DNA from: Maribacter arenosus
GTDB lineage: Bacteria; Bacteroidota; Bacteroidia; Flavobacteriales; Flavobacteriaceae
NCBI RefSeq assembly: GCF_014610845.1
Contig: NZ_JABTCG010000004.1
Span: 124,001 to 188,000, forward strand
Direction: 5' to 3'
DNA: 64,000 bases
The notes beneath the pieces were generated by a model, which worked only from the letters and a program-made list of their open reading frames with translations, made no database searches and was not told where the DNA came from. Both the position numbers and the translations under genes were made by a program. Shown here piece by piece: positions 26,168 through 35,572 of the stretch. Each line of letters starts with the position of its first letter. Position 1 is the stretch's first letter.

Positions 26168-27268
26168 TTAAAAATCGAACTGCAATTGTACCGAAACCGA
26201 GTCTTCTTTAGATTCGGTTTTCTTTTTCTCGTTATTAAGGTTTGCCAGAGAAATTCCCAACAGGCGTACCGAGTTTTCCATTTTTTCCTGATAGAGTAAT
26301 TCCTTGGCGTTTTCCAGGATTAATGCTTTTTCCGCTATAAAATAAGGAAGGGTTTTACTTCGAGTCTGTAATGTAAAATCGCTGTATTTGATTTTTAGGG
26401 TTAGAGTCTTTCCTGCTATGTTCGATTTTTTCAAACGTTTTTCAAGTTCATTGGCAATGTGCTCCAAACGCTCCAACATAAAGATCTCGCTGCTCAGATT
26501 CTCGTTGAATGTACGTTCCGCGCCTACGGATTTTGGAATTCGATGTGGTTTAACCTCACTATGGTGAATGCCCCGAACCACATCAAAATAATAAGAACCG
26601 CTCTTCCCAAAATTAGCTTCTAAAAATTCGAGCGGTTTTTCTTTAAGCTCTTTTCCTGTAAATATGCCCAACTTGTACATTTTATCTGCAGTGACTTTCC
26701 CTACGCCATAAAATTTACGTATTTCCAAATCTTCTAAAAATTGCAATACCTCTTCAGGATTTACGGTTTTCTGACCGTTGGGTTTGTTGAAGTCACTGGC
26801 GACCTTGGCAATGAATTTGTTTATAGATATTCCGGCCGATGCCTTTAGGCCAACTTCATCAAAAATACGTTGTCGAATTTCCTGGGCAATTAAAGTTGCG
26901 GATGGATTCCCCTTTTTGTTTACCGTGACATCCAAGTAGGCCTCATCGAGCGAAAGGGGTTCTACCAAAACGGTGTAATCGAAGAATATGTTACGTATTT
27001 GTTTCGATATTTCTTTGTATCTAATGAATCGGGGTTTTACGAATGTCAGTTGGGGACAGTTTTTCTTAGCCAAATAACCACTCATCGCACTGCGGACCCC
27101 ATACTTGCGAGCCTCATAATTTGCTGCTGAAACAACACCCCTTATTTCATTGCCTCCTACGGCCAGAGGTTTTCCCTTGAGATCGGGATTATCAAGTTCT
27201 TCCACGGAAGCATAGAAGGCATCCATGTCTACATGAATGATCTTTCGTGTTGGGAAATCCGTTTTCAT
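26168..27268 (-). CDS. dinB: DNA polymerase IV (Y family)
   Basis: The 366-residue polymerase has the catalytic Asp in HVDMDAFYASVEE (residues 12-24) and the Asp-Glu pair in PLSLDEAYLDVT. A helix-hairpin-helix thumb (FYGVGKVTADKMYKLG) and the little-finger domain follow. The C-terminus ends QLQFDF, which matches a beta-clamp-binding motif (QLxxDF-like). It performs translesion synthesis. No LexA-type box was identified upstream. Confidence 0.95.
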   Translation of the reverse strand: MKTDFPTRKIIHVDMDAFYASVEELDNPDLKGKPLAVGGNEIRGVVSAANYEARKYGVRSAMSGYLAKKNCPQLTFVKPRFIRYKEISKQIRNIFFDYTVLVEPLSLDEAYLDVTVNKKGNPSATLIAQEIRQRIFDEVGLKASAGISINKFIAKVASDFNKPNGQKTVNPEEVLQFLEDLEIRKFYGVGKVTADKMYKLGIFTGKELKEKPLEFLEANFGKSGSYYFDVVRGIHHSEVKPHRIPKSVGAERTFNENLSSEIFMLERLEHIANELEKRLKKSNIAGKTLTLKIKYSDFTLQTRSKTLPYFIAEKALILENAKELLYQEKMENSVRLLGISLANLNNEKKKTESKEDSVSVQLQFDF

Positions 27269-27394
27269 CTGATGATGATTATTTTTTTATAAGTCAGAGG
27301 TAAATCGCAAACGTCTATAATGATTGATGTCAAAATTTGTTATGGCTCATTTCATATTGTAAATTTATAATAACTTTTAACAATTTTAGTTTAG

Positions 27395-28054
27395 GTGAAA
27401 ACAGCGATAATTTTAGGGGCTACCGGGTTGACAGGAGGAAAATTGTTAGAACTTTTGTTGAATGACCCGAACTATACTAAAATTAAACTGTTCTCTAGAA
27501 GTTCTGTCGGCATTTCTGACCCTAAAATAGAGGAATATCTTGGCGATATGTTCAATTTGAATGACTTTAAGGCTCAATTCACGGGCGAAGAAGTTTTCTG
27601 TTGCATTGGCACAACAAAGTCGAAAACCCCTAACAAGGAGTTTTATAAAAAAATCGATTTCGGTATTGCTAAAAGTGCAGCCCTACTTGCAAAAGAGAAT
27701 GGAATAAAGACATTTATCGTTATTTCCGCATTGGGCGCCAATGCGAAGAGCCCAATTTTTTATAATAGGATAAAGGGCCAAATGGAAGAAGCGGTTTTGC
27801 AAATGCAAATACCTAAAACACATATTCTTCAACCTTCACTGATAGGAGGTAAACGCGAGGAACGGAGAATCGGCGAATGGATCTTTAAACAATTGATGAA
27901 AGTGGCCAATCTGGTCATGGCTGGACCGTTGAAGAAGTATAAATCAATTCACCCTATCAGTATTGCCAAGGCCATGGTTTGGATCGCCAATAATGAATAC
28001 GAAAGGGTAAGGATACCTTCCGATGTCATCCAGGATTTGGCCCAAAGGCATTAA
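27395..28054 (+). CDS. NAD(P)-binding oxidoreductase, HTATIP2/FMP52-like
   Basis: The 219-residue atypical SDR has the N-terminal nucleotide motif GATGLTGGKLLELLL. A conserved ISALGANAKSPIFYNRIKGQMEEAV supplies Ser and the Tyr-x-x-x-Lys pair. The LQPSLIGGKREERRIGEW region is typical of HTATIP2/FMP52 relatives. The start is GTG at 27395. Substrate unknown. It is divergent from dinB and is followed by the mannoside cluster on the same strand after 103 nt. Confidence 0.82.
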   Translation: MKTAIILGATGLTGGKLLELLLNDPNYTKIKLFSRSSVGISDPKIEEYLGDMFNLNDFKAQFTGEEVFCCIGTTKSKTPNKEFYKKIDFGIAKSAALLAKENGIKTFIVISALGANAKSPIFYNRIKGQMEEAVLQMQIPKTHILQPSLIGGKREERRIGEWIFKQLMKVANLVMAGPLKKYKSIHPISIAKAMVWIANNEYERVRIPSDVIQDLAQRH

Positions 28055-28094
28055 TAATTGGTTAAAAACAGTCAGCAAAAGTAAATTTATTTTA

Positions 28095-28110
28095 ATATGT
28101 ATAGACATAT
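28095..28110. promoter_or_regulatory. Candidate GntR/HutC-type operator of the mannoside cluster
   Basis: ATATGTATAGACATAT is a 6-bp inverted repeat around ATAG. Its core GTATAGAC (28099-28106) fits GTnTAnAC, the site type bound by HutC/UTRA GntR regulators. It lies 48 bp before the first gene of the cluster, which encodes such a regulator (36907-37644). Confidence 0.5.
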
Positions 28111-28125
28111 GAACATATTAATTTT

Positions 28126-28133
28126 TATCTTCG
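28126..28133 (+). promoter_or_regulatory. Possible -7 box of the mannoside cluster
   Basis: TATCTTCG is one mismatch from TAnnTTTG and lies 24 nt before the ATG at 28158. The operator candidate would then cover its -33 region, consistent with repression. Confidence 0.35.
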
Positions 28134-28157
28134 TAGGACGTTAGCGCATACTGACCC

Positions 28158-29927
28158 ATGAAAAGAAGAACGTCCCAATATTTAATTCCTATTAAAAAGA
28201 AAAATCACGATGAATCATCTTATGATATTTATCCTTCGTTTCCACTTGAAAATGGAGTTATCAAAAAAGGGTATGCCACTTTGGCGGAAGAATTGGCCAG
28301 TGAAGAAACAGTGATTTTAGATGGATATGTTGGCGTCGATTGGGATGAGGTAATTGCCTCTTTGAGGGAAGCATTTGAAAAAAAGGGACTACGAACGTCA
28401 TTCCAAAATATAAGCACTTTCTTGAAAACTGAGGATGATATTTCATCCTTAATAACTCCGTTTTTAGGGGGCAATGACCCTATTTTCGGTTATATAACCA
28501 CTGTAGAGATCGGCGATTATTTCGTGCATGAAAAAATGGGTCATTTCAAAATAGACCCAAAAGCCAATGTCAACATAATATATGGTACAGGGGCAAGTAC
28601 ACTTGGTGTAGAAGGCAAGTTGGTCTATTTTGATCTACCTAAAAATGAACTACAATTTCGCATGCGTGCCGATGCCATAACAAATTTTGGTTTTAGTTTG
28701 TCAAAAGACCATAAACAAATGTATAAGCATTTTTACTTTGTCGATTGGCCTATGCTCAACAGGGAGAAAAAGAGACTGCTACCCAACATTTCAATCATAG
28801 TAGATCAACAAAGACCGGGAAATCCGGTGTGGATGGATGGGGAAGAACTGAGGGATGTCCTAAAAAGAATGTCAAGATCCTATTTCAGGGTCAGGCCTTG
28901 GTTCGAGCCTGGGGTTTGGGGCGGACAATGGATGAAAGAAAGGTTTAAAGACCTGAATCCGGATGTGCCCAATTACGCCTGGTCTTTTGAGATGATCGTA
29001 CCTGAGAACGGTTTGCTATTTGAAAGTGACGGAACTTTATTAGAGGTTTCGTTTGACATGCTGATGTTCCAGAACAGTGCGAATATTTTGGGAAAAGCAG
29101 GGAAACGATTCGGAGACGAATTTCCTATACGATTCGACTTTTTGGATACATTCGATGGAGGAAACCTATCGGTGCAATGCCACCCGAAACCGGAGTATAT
29201 CAAAAAGGAGTTCGGGGAAAATTTTACACAGGATGAAACCTACTATATTTTGGATGCCGAAGAGGATGCCGAAGTGTATTTGGGTTTTCAGGAAGGAATT
29301 AATAAATCGGATTTCAAAAGCGCCTTAGTTCACAGTTATAGAACCAAAGAGGAATTGGATGTTGAGAAATACGTACAGAAATTCCCATCTAAAAAACACG
29401 ACCTTTTTTTAATTCCCTATGGCACCATCCATTGCTCGGGTACTAATAACATGGTCTTGGAAATCAGTGCAACACCTTACATTTTCACCTTTAAGATGTA
29501 TGATTGGCAACGCTTGGACCTAGATGGTAACCCAAGACCTATGAATATTGAAAGGGCCTTTGAAAACCTCAATTTTGAAAGACAAGGGGAAAAGGTGCCC
29601 GCAACCCTTATAGCCAAACCGGAAATTGAAGCATCGGGAGAGGATTGGGAGATGATCCACTTAGAAACACACCAAGATCATTTTTATGATATCTATAGGT
29701 ATGAGTTCAACAATGAAGTATCTGTCGCTACCAACAATCAATGCCATGTATTGATGTTGGTCGAGGGACAATCCATTGAATTGGTTGTTGAGGGATTTAG
29801 CCCTCAAATCTTCCATTATGCCGAAACGTTTGCTGTTCCTGCAGCCGCTGAAAAATATCTGCTTATAAATAAGGGAGATAAAAAGGCAAAGGTCGTTGTT
29901 TCTTTTGTAAAGGATGAAGCTTGCTAA
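28158..29927 (+). CDS. Class I mannose-6-phosphate isomerase with extra N-terminal domain
   Basis: The 589-residue protein has class I isomerase motifs in its second half. PWFEPGVWGGQWM is near residue 248, LSVQCHPKPEY near 338 holds the Zn-binding Gln, His and Glu, and IPYGTIHCSG is near 421. These match the LSVQxHPxxE and VPAGTIHA motifs of ManA. The first about 200 residues look like a nucleoside/uridine-kinase-type fold (ETVILDGYVGVDWDEV) but lack a Walker A, so they are probably non-catalytic. It should convert mannose-6-phosphate to fructose-6-phosphate in the cytosol, draining the mannose released by the GH92 enzymes. First gene of the cluster; the next gene starts 11 nt later. Confidence 0.8.
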   Translation: MKRRTSQYLIPIKKKNHDESSYDIYPSFPLENGVIKKGYATLAEELASEETVILDGYVGVDWDEVIASLREAFEKKGLRTSFQNISTFLKTEDDISSLITPFLGGNDPIFGYITTVEIGDYFVHEKMGHFKIDPKANVNIIYGTGASTLGVEGKLVYFDLPKNELQFRMRADAITNFGFSLSKDHKQMYKHFYFVDWPMLNREKKRLLPNISIIVDQQRPGNPVWMDGEELRDVLKRMSRSYFRVRPWFEPGVWGGQWMKERFKDLNPDVPNYAWSFEMIVPENGLLFESDGTLLEVSFDMLMFQNSANILGKAGKRFGDEFPIRFDFLDTFDGGNLSVQCHPKPEYIKKEFGENFTQDETYYILDAEEDAEVYLGFQEGINKSDFKSALVHSYRTKEELDVEKYVQKFPSKKHDLFLIPYGTIHCSGTNNMVLEISATPYIFTFKMYDWQRLDLDGNPRPMNIERAFENLNFERQGEKVPATLIAKPEIEASGEDWEMIHLETHQDHFYDIYRYEFNNEVSVATNNQCHVLMLVEGQSIELVVEGFSPQIFHYAETFAVPAAAEKYLLINKGDKKAKVVVSFVKDEAC

Positions 29928-29938
29928 AACCAAAACAT

Positions 29939-32900
29939 ATGATTTACCCTAGATTTCAAATTTTAATTGTCACGCTTGTATGGTTCACTTCTTTCCAAGC
30001 GCAAGAATCAACGGTTTGGCAAATTGGAAAATCCAATGATAGCAGCTCGGAGTTCGCTTTGGCAAATTCTGGGTATACGAAGTTTTTAGAGTATGATTTT
30101 GGCTGGGAAGACCGTTTTTTTTTAATCGGCTTCTCTGATGAAAAGAATGACTTTCCGTTCGTCTTGCCAGGGGCAACGGATTATTGGGGGGGTACTTCAG
30201 GACTGGCAGGTATACGCCCACATGAAATAAATATTCTGTTTGGAATCAGCGAAAAACCGAGCAATGCCTCTTGGAGATTGGTTGTTGATGTTTTGGATTG
30301 TAACCCTGAAACACCACCCTTATTTAAAGTAAGCGTCAATGATGAATCATGGAAGTTCAAGCTCGATAAAGGACAGAATGCTGAAGCCTTAAAAGGGGTT
30401 AATAAGGATACCAAGGAACAAAAATTGAGTATCCCTATTCCGGAAGGATTGATAAAAAGTGGGGGTAATAGAATACAATTAACAACTCTGGAAGGCAGTT
30501 GGTTGGTTTTCGATCAAGTTCGTTTGGAAGGACCTGAAAACGTGAAGTTGATAAAGCCCCAAAACGCATTCTTAAGAAGTGTAACCGCCGCAGATTATGA
30601 ATTGAAGATAAATAGGAAAGAAATTCAGCCTTTGCTATTGGATGTCCAGCATCTTTCAGGAAATCCATTGCTTCAAGTGCAGTTAGATGGTCAAGTGATA
30701 TTCAAAGAAACCGTGGAGCATGGGCGAAGCATTTATGAAGCACCCATGACAGCGGTAAAGACATCAAAAACCAGTAGATATACTGTTTTAGTAGACGCCA
30801 AAGTTATAGAAGAAGGAACAGTGGAAAGAAGTCCACAAAAACTAAACATGCTTTCGGACTATGTTGACACCAAAATAGGCACAGGGCATTCCAGATGGAT
30901 GATCGCACCTGGACCATGGATGCCATTCGGGATGGTAAAAATAAGTCCGGACAACCAAAAAAGTGGCTGGCAAGCAGGGTATCAACCTTCATTTGAAAGT
31001 GTGGGCACATTTAGCCATATCCACGAATGGACTATGGCCGGTTTGGGGACTTTTCCAACCAATGGCCCTTTGGTTACCGAGGTAGGGAACCCCGGAGACC
31101 CCGATTCCGGTTATCGTTCACGTGTTGACAAAAATACCGAGCAGGCGCCGTTGGGGTACTATTCCGTTTTTTTAAGTGATTATAAGATCAAGGCGGAACT
31201 TACCGCTACAACACGCGCTAGTTTTCAGCGGTACACCTATCCAAAAGATAAGCCCAATTCCAGAATACTAGTCGATTTACAAACACCTTCGGAATACAAC
31301 TATAAGATTGAAGAAGCTTATTTTAAGAAGGTAAACGATTATAAGCTTGTAGGTTATAGTAAGCAAATATCCCCTTCAGTTTGGGGAGAAGGTTATTATA
31401 GGAAACAATATGTGGAAGATGGTGATCAACCCAAGGAATGGGACGATATAGCACAAGAGTATACCGTACATTTTGTGATGGAGTTTGATGCCCCAATCAA
31501 GGATTTTGGTGTCTGGGTGGATGGCGAAAAAGAAGGAAAGGATGATGTCGCCATTACGAATACTGTGGAATTTAAAGTTGAAAATCCGGAAGATGTAGTG
31601 GCCTTTGTTGAATTTGATACCAAGGATAATCAAGTTGTACAGATAAGAACCGCAATTTCCTATGTAAGTATAGATAATGCTGCCCTCAATTTAGAGGAAG
31701 AAATAACTAAACCTTTTGGTTGGCGCTTTGACAAAGTTCGTGAGAATCAAGAAAATGCATGGAACGATTTATTCGAGAGGGTCCTGATTACATCGAATGA
31801 CCGATTGGAAAAAACACGGTTTTATTCAAACATGTACCGTGCTTTGGTAAGTAGGAATATATTCAGTGATATCGATGGTAGTTGGGTCGATGCCGAGGAG
31901 CAGGTTCAAAAAATCGAAGACCCCAATGGAGTGGCTTTAGGGTGTGATGCCTTTTGGAATACGTTTTGGAATTTAAACCAATTTTGGAATTTGGTAACAC
32001 CGGATTGGTCATCGAAATGGGTGAATTCACAGTTAGGAATGTATGATGCCAATGGCTGGTTGGCCAAAGGACCTGCTGGGATGGAATATATTCCGGTAAT
32101 GGTAGCAGAACATGAGATTCCACTGATTGTGGGGGCCTATCAAATGGGCGTTGGCAATATCGATTCAGAAAAAGCCTTTAAAGCTGTTTATAAAATGCAG
32201 ACCACTTTAGGGCAAAAGGTCGGGAATGGTTATGCAGGGAATAGGGATTTGGAGCCTTATCTAAAATACCATTATGTGCCGTATAACAAAGGGCGTTTTT
32301 CAAATACCCTGGAATACTCCTTTGATGACTTTGCGGTTTCCCAACTAGCCAAAGCTTTGGGTAAGAATAAGGAATATGAAGAATTTATACAAAGAGGGTA
32401 TTGGTGGAAAAATGCGATAAATCCAGATAGCGGGTTTGCCCATTTAAGGCATTCTGATGGTTCGTGGTTCCCAGATTTCGACCCTATTAAAACGGCAGGT
32501 AATTTTCAGTATGTTGAAGGTAATGCGTGGCAGTTAACCTTTTTTGTTCCACAAGATGTGCCTGCACTGGCGGCCATTGTTGGTGAGGGGGAATTTGCAA
32601 ATCGTTTGGACGATGGTTTTATGGTGAGTAGTCCATGGCGATACAATGCACCCAACGAGTTGTATTGGGATTTTCCGGTTACACAAGGCAATCAACAATC
32701 CATGCATTTTTCATTCTTGTTTAATTGGGTTAAAAAACCGTGGTTAACACAGAAGTGGAGCAGGGATATTGTAGATCGGTATTACGGTTTTGGGTTATCC
32801 AATGCTTATTTAGGCGATGAGGATCAAGGCCAAATGAGCGCATGGTTCTTGATGGCCTCTTTAGGTCTTTTCCAAACCGATGGTGGGGTTCGTGTAGACC

Positions 32901-33181
32901 CTATCTATGAAATAGGAAGTCCAATTTTTGAAAAGGTCGAGATAGATTTGGGAGGGCGATACGAAAGAGGTAATTCATTTGTTATTGAAGCGAAAAATAC
33001 ATCGTTCAACAATAAATATATACAAAAAGCCACTTTGAATGGTAGGGAACTGAAGAATTTTTGGTTTCCGTCAAGTGAGTTGTTGAAAGGTGGGGAATTA
33101 GAGTTGATCATGGGTCCCGAACCCAATTTTGATTGGGGCATACAAGAATTGCCGAAAAGTTCAAAACAAATTGAAAAATGA
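29939..33181 (+). CDS. GH92 family alpha-mannosidase, secreted
   Basis: The start is the ATG at 29939, which opens a signal peptide (MIYPRFQILIVTLVWFTSFQAQ); a TTG at 29921 overlapping the previous gene is less likely. The product has 1080 residues. After an extra N-terminal region (about 20-295) with beta-sandwich character, the GH92 module begins at YVDTKIGTGHSRW. It contains PWMPFGMVKISPD, GTFSHIHEW and, near residue 959, GDEDQGQMSAWFLMASLGLF, the region of the family's catalytic acidic residues. GH92 enzymes are Ca-dependent inverting exo-alpha-mannosidases acting on yeast mannan or N-glycans. It overlaps the next GH92 gene by 4 nt (ATGA). Linkage specificity cannot be read from sequence. 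Confidence 0.88.
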   Translation: MIYPRFQILIVTLVWFTSFQAQESTVWQIGKSNDSSSEFALANSGYTKFLEYDFGWEDRFFLIGFSDEKNDFPFVLPGATDYWGGTSGLAGIRPHEINILFGISEKPSNASWRLVVDVLDCNPETPPLFKVSVNDESWKFKLDKGQNAEALKGVNKDTKEQKLSIPIPEGLIKSGGNRIQLTTLEGSWLVFDQVRLEGPENVKLIKPQNAFLRSVTAADYELKINRKEIQPLLLDVQHLSGNPLLQVQLDGQVIFKETVEHGRSIYEAPMTAVKTSKTSRYTVLVDAKVIEEGTVERSPQKLNMLSDYVDTKIGTGHSRWMIAPGPWMPFGMVKISPDNQKSGWQAGYQPSFESVGTFSHIHEWTMAGLGTFPTNGPLVTEVGNPGDPDSGYRSRVDKNTEQAPLGYYSVFLSDYKIKAELTATTRASFQRYTYPKDKPNSRILVDLQTPSEYNYKIEEAYFKKVNDYKLVGYSKQISPSVWGEGYYRKQYVEDGDQPKEWDDIAQEYTVHFVMEFDAPIKDFGVWVDGEKEGKDDVAITNTVEFKVENPEDVVAFVEFDTKDNQVVQIRTAISYVSIDNAALNLEEEITKPFGWRFDKVRENQENAWNDLFERVLITSNDRLEKTRFYSNMYRALVSRNIFSDIDGSWVDAEEQVQKIEDPNGVALGCDAFWNTFWNLNQFWNLVTPDWSSKWVNSQLGMYDANGWLAKGPAGMEYIPVMVAEHEIPLIVGAYQMGVGNIDSEKAFKAVYKMQTTLGQKVGNGYAGNRDLEPYLKYHYVPYNKGRFSNTLEYSFDDFAVSQLAKALGKNKEYEEFIQRGYWWKNAINPDSGFAHLRHSDGSWFPDFDPIKTAGNFQYVEGNAWQLTFFVPQDVPALAAIVGEGEFANRLDDGFMVSSPWRYNAPNELYWDFPVTQGNQQSMHFSFLFNWVKKPWLTQKWSRDIVDRYYGFGLSNAYLGDEDQGQMSAWFLMASLGLFQTDGGVRVDPIYEIGSPIFEKVEIDLGGRYERGNSFVIEAKNTSFNNKYIQKATLNGRELKNFWFPSSELLKGGELELIMGPEPNFDWGIQELPKSSKQIEK

Positions 33182-35565
33182 GATATCTAGCAACATCACT
33201 TTTCGTTTTCTTATGTCTTGTAGGCTGTAATGAAGATATGGCGTTGGAAAGGCCGTTACTTGACCTGACACAATATGTAGACCCCCAAATAGGATCGGTA
33301 CATGGGCGATGGTTTTTTTATACCCCCGCAGCACGGCCTTTCGGAATGGCAAAATTGGCGCCACATACCAATGCCTATAATAGTTTGGGCAGTTGGGGGC
33401 CAACTGGCTATGATGATCGTCACACCTCTATTGAGGGTTTTGGCCATTTTCATGAATTTCAAATTGGCGGATTGGTATATATGCCAATCGTAGGAGATTT
33501 AAAAACCGTTCCCGGTACTTTGGAGGATCCGGACAGTGGCTATCGATCTCGATTCAATAAGTCCAATGAATCTGCCAAGCCAGGTTATTATTCGGTCTTT
33601 TTGGATGATTATGGAATAACGGCCGAACTGACCTCGACCGAAAGGGTAGGATATCAACGGTATACCTTTCCCAAGTCAGAGGAAGCCCATTTAATAATCG
33701 ATATAGGCCATAAACAAGGGGAAAGCAGCGATGTTACCGATGCCTTTGCCCAAATCGTGAACCCCAACGAAATAGAGGGGTATATTGAAACATATCCCGA
33801 GTATGTGAAATTTTGCGATCCAGGAAAAAGGGTAAAAATGTACTTTGTGGCCAAACTCAACAAAGAACCATTACGAACCGGAAGTTTTGTGGACAGTTTA
33901 CAAAAAAAGGATGCTATAGATACTAAAGGCGTTAACAATGGTTTGTACCTGACCTTTGCCATGGAACAGGATGAAGTGCTGGAAATACAGACCGGTTTAA
34001 GCCATACCTCAATTGCCAATGCCCGTTTTAATTTAGAGACGGAGTCTTTGGGTAAAACATTTGATACGGTAGCAAAGGAGTCCCAGGAGATATGGAATGA
34101 AAGATTGAACCGCATTGTAGTTGAAGGTGGTCAAAAAAAGGATAGGATCAAGTTTTACACAGGGCTGTACCATGCCTTATTGGGTCGGGGCCTGTCAAGC
34201 GATGTTAATGGGGATTATCCTTTGATTGATGGAAAAATAGGCCGTACCGAATTGGACGAATCAGGTAATCCAAAGTATCAGCATTATAATACCGATGGTA
34301 TTTGGGGAGGGTTTTGGAATTTAAGCCAATTATGGGCGTTGGCTTATCCTGATTACTTTAGTGACTACATACAATCGAATATCGATTTTTATAAAGATCG
34401 CGGATGGCTTCACGATGGGGTCGCGAACGGTGTTTTTACGAATGGGGTTCAGACCAATTTTCAAGGTTTGTTATTGGCTTCGGCCTATAATGTGGGAATT
34501 CGTGATTTCGATATCAGAACCGGATATAAAGCGGCCCTTAAGAATGAATTGGAGTACCATGGTCGTAATTTGGGTAATGGCAAATACGATCTAAGTTATT
34601 TTGTAAAGAATGGTTATGTGCCTTACAAGGATACGATAATCTCTAATGGTTGGGTTTTCAATTTCGGGGCTTCCCATACGTTGGAGTATAGTTTTAGCTC
34701 CTATGCCGTGGCCCAAATGGCGAAAGGCAGAAATGACAAAACCAGTTATGACAAGTTGATAGCGCAGTCGGATTATTATAAAAATCTATTTGATTCTGAA
34801 ACTAAATTCATGCGACCCAAACTTGAGGATGGTTCGTTTATTAAGGAATTCGACCCTATGAAAGGTTGGGATGGCTTTCAAGAAGGAAATGCCTACCAAT
34901 ATACCTGGTATGTACCCCATGATCCTGCTGGACTCATTGCCTTAATGGGTAAACCATTATTCAATGAACGTTTGGAGACCATGTTCACCGATGCCCAAAA
35001 AAGCATGTTCGGTGGTGGTTCTGAAGAAATACATAGTTTTTCGGGGGTTGAAAAATTGTACAACCATGGCAACCAGCCTTGTTTACATAACCCTTGGTTA
35101 TTCAACTATTCCGGTAAGCCATGGCTTACCCAAAAATGGGTACGTACCATTTGTAATGAATTCTATGGAACGGAGCCTCTACATGGTTATGGGGTTGGCC
35201 AGGACGAGGACCAAGGTCAACTTGGAGCTTGGTATGTCATGGCATCCATGGGTTTGTTCGATGTGCAGGGTCATACTTCGGCAAAACCCTCTTTACAATT
35301 TGGGAGTCCCTTATTTGAAAAAATAACCATACAACTCGATGAAAACTATTATGGGGGTAGGGAACTGATTATCGAAACCAAAAACCAACATCCGGATAAT
35401 CTATACATACAATCCCTCAGCTTTAACGGGGAACCAATTGCTAAAAATTGGATGTACCATAAGGAATTGACGCAAGGAGGAAAGCTCGTTTTTGACCTTG
35501 GCCCCCAACCTAATCTAGATTGGGGTACCGATACCCCTCCACCCTCAATGTCTAACGAAAAATAA
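33178..35565 (+). CDS. GH92 family alpha-mannosidase, lipoprotein
   Basis: This 795-residue protein has a lipoprotein signal peptide (FLCLVGCNED, Cys17), so it is probably anchored in the outer membrane or periplasm. It is almost entirely GH92 module: YVDPQIGSVHGRW near residue 32, RPFGMAKLAPH, IEGFGHFHEFQIGG and GQDEDQGQLGAWYVMASMGLF near residue 675. It is a paralogue of the preceding protein without the extra N-terminal domain. The VGCN lipobox and the ATGA coupling to the first GH92 suggest sequential trimming of the same glycan. The next gene begins 7 nt later. Confidence 0.88.
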   Translation: MRYLATSLFVFLCLVGCNEDMALERPLLDLTQYVDPQIGSVHGRWFFYTPAARPFGMAKLAPHTNAYNSLGSWGPTGYDDRHTSIEGFGHFHEFQIGGLVYMPIVGDLKTVPGTLEDPDSGYRSRFNKSNESAKPGYYSVFLDDYGITAELTSTERVGYQRYTFPKSEEAHLIIDIGHKQGESSDVTDAFAQIVNPNEIEGYIETYPEYVKFCDPGKRVKMYFVAKLNKEPLRTGSFVDSLQKKDAIDTKGVNNGLYLTFAMEQDEVLEIQTGLSHTSIANARFNLETESLGKTFDTVAKESQEIWNERLNRIVVEGGQKKDRIKFYTGLYHALLGRGLSSDVNGDYPLIDGKIGRTELDESGNPKYQHYNTDGIWGGFWNLSQLWALAYPDYFSDYIQSNIDFYKDRGWLHDGVANGVFTNGVQTNFQGLLLASAYNVGIRDFDIRTGYKAALKNELEYHGRNLGNGKYDLSYFVKNGYVPYKDTIISNGWVFNFGASHTLEYSFSSYAVAQMAKGRNDKTSYDKLIAQSDYYKNLFDSETKFMRPKLEDGSFIKEFDPMKGWDGFQEGNAYQYTWYVPHDPAGLIALMGKPLFNERLETMFTDAQKSMFGGGSEEIHSFSGVEKLYNHGNQPCLHNPWLFNYSGKPWLTQKWVRTICNEFYGTEPLHGYGVGQDEDQGQLGAWYVMASMGLFDVQGHTSAKPSLQFGSPLFEKITIQLDENYYGGRELIIETKNQHPDNLYIQSLSFNGEPIAKNWMYHKELTQGGKLVFDLGPQPNLDWGTDTPPPSMSNEK

Positions 35566-35572
35566 ATAGAAA

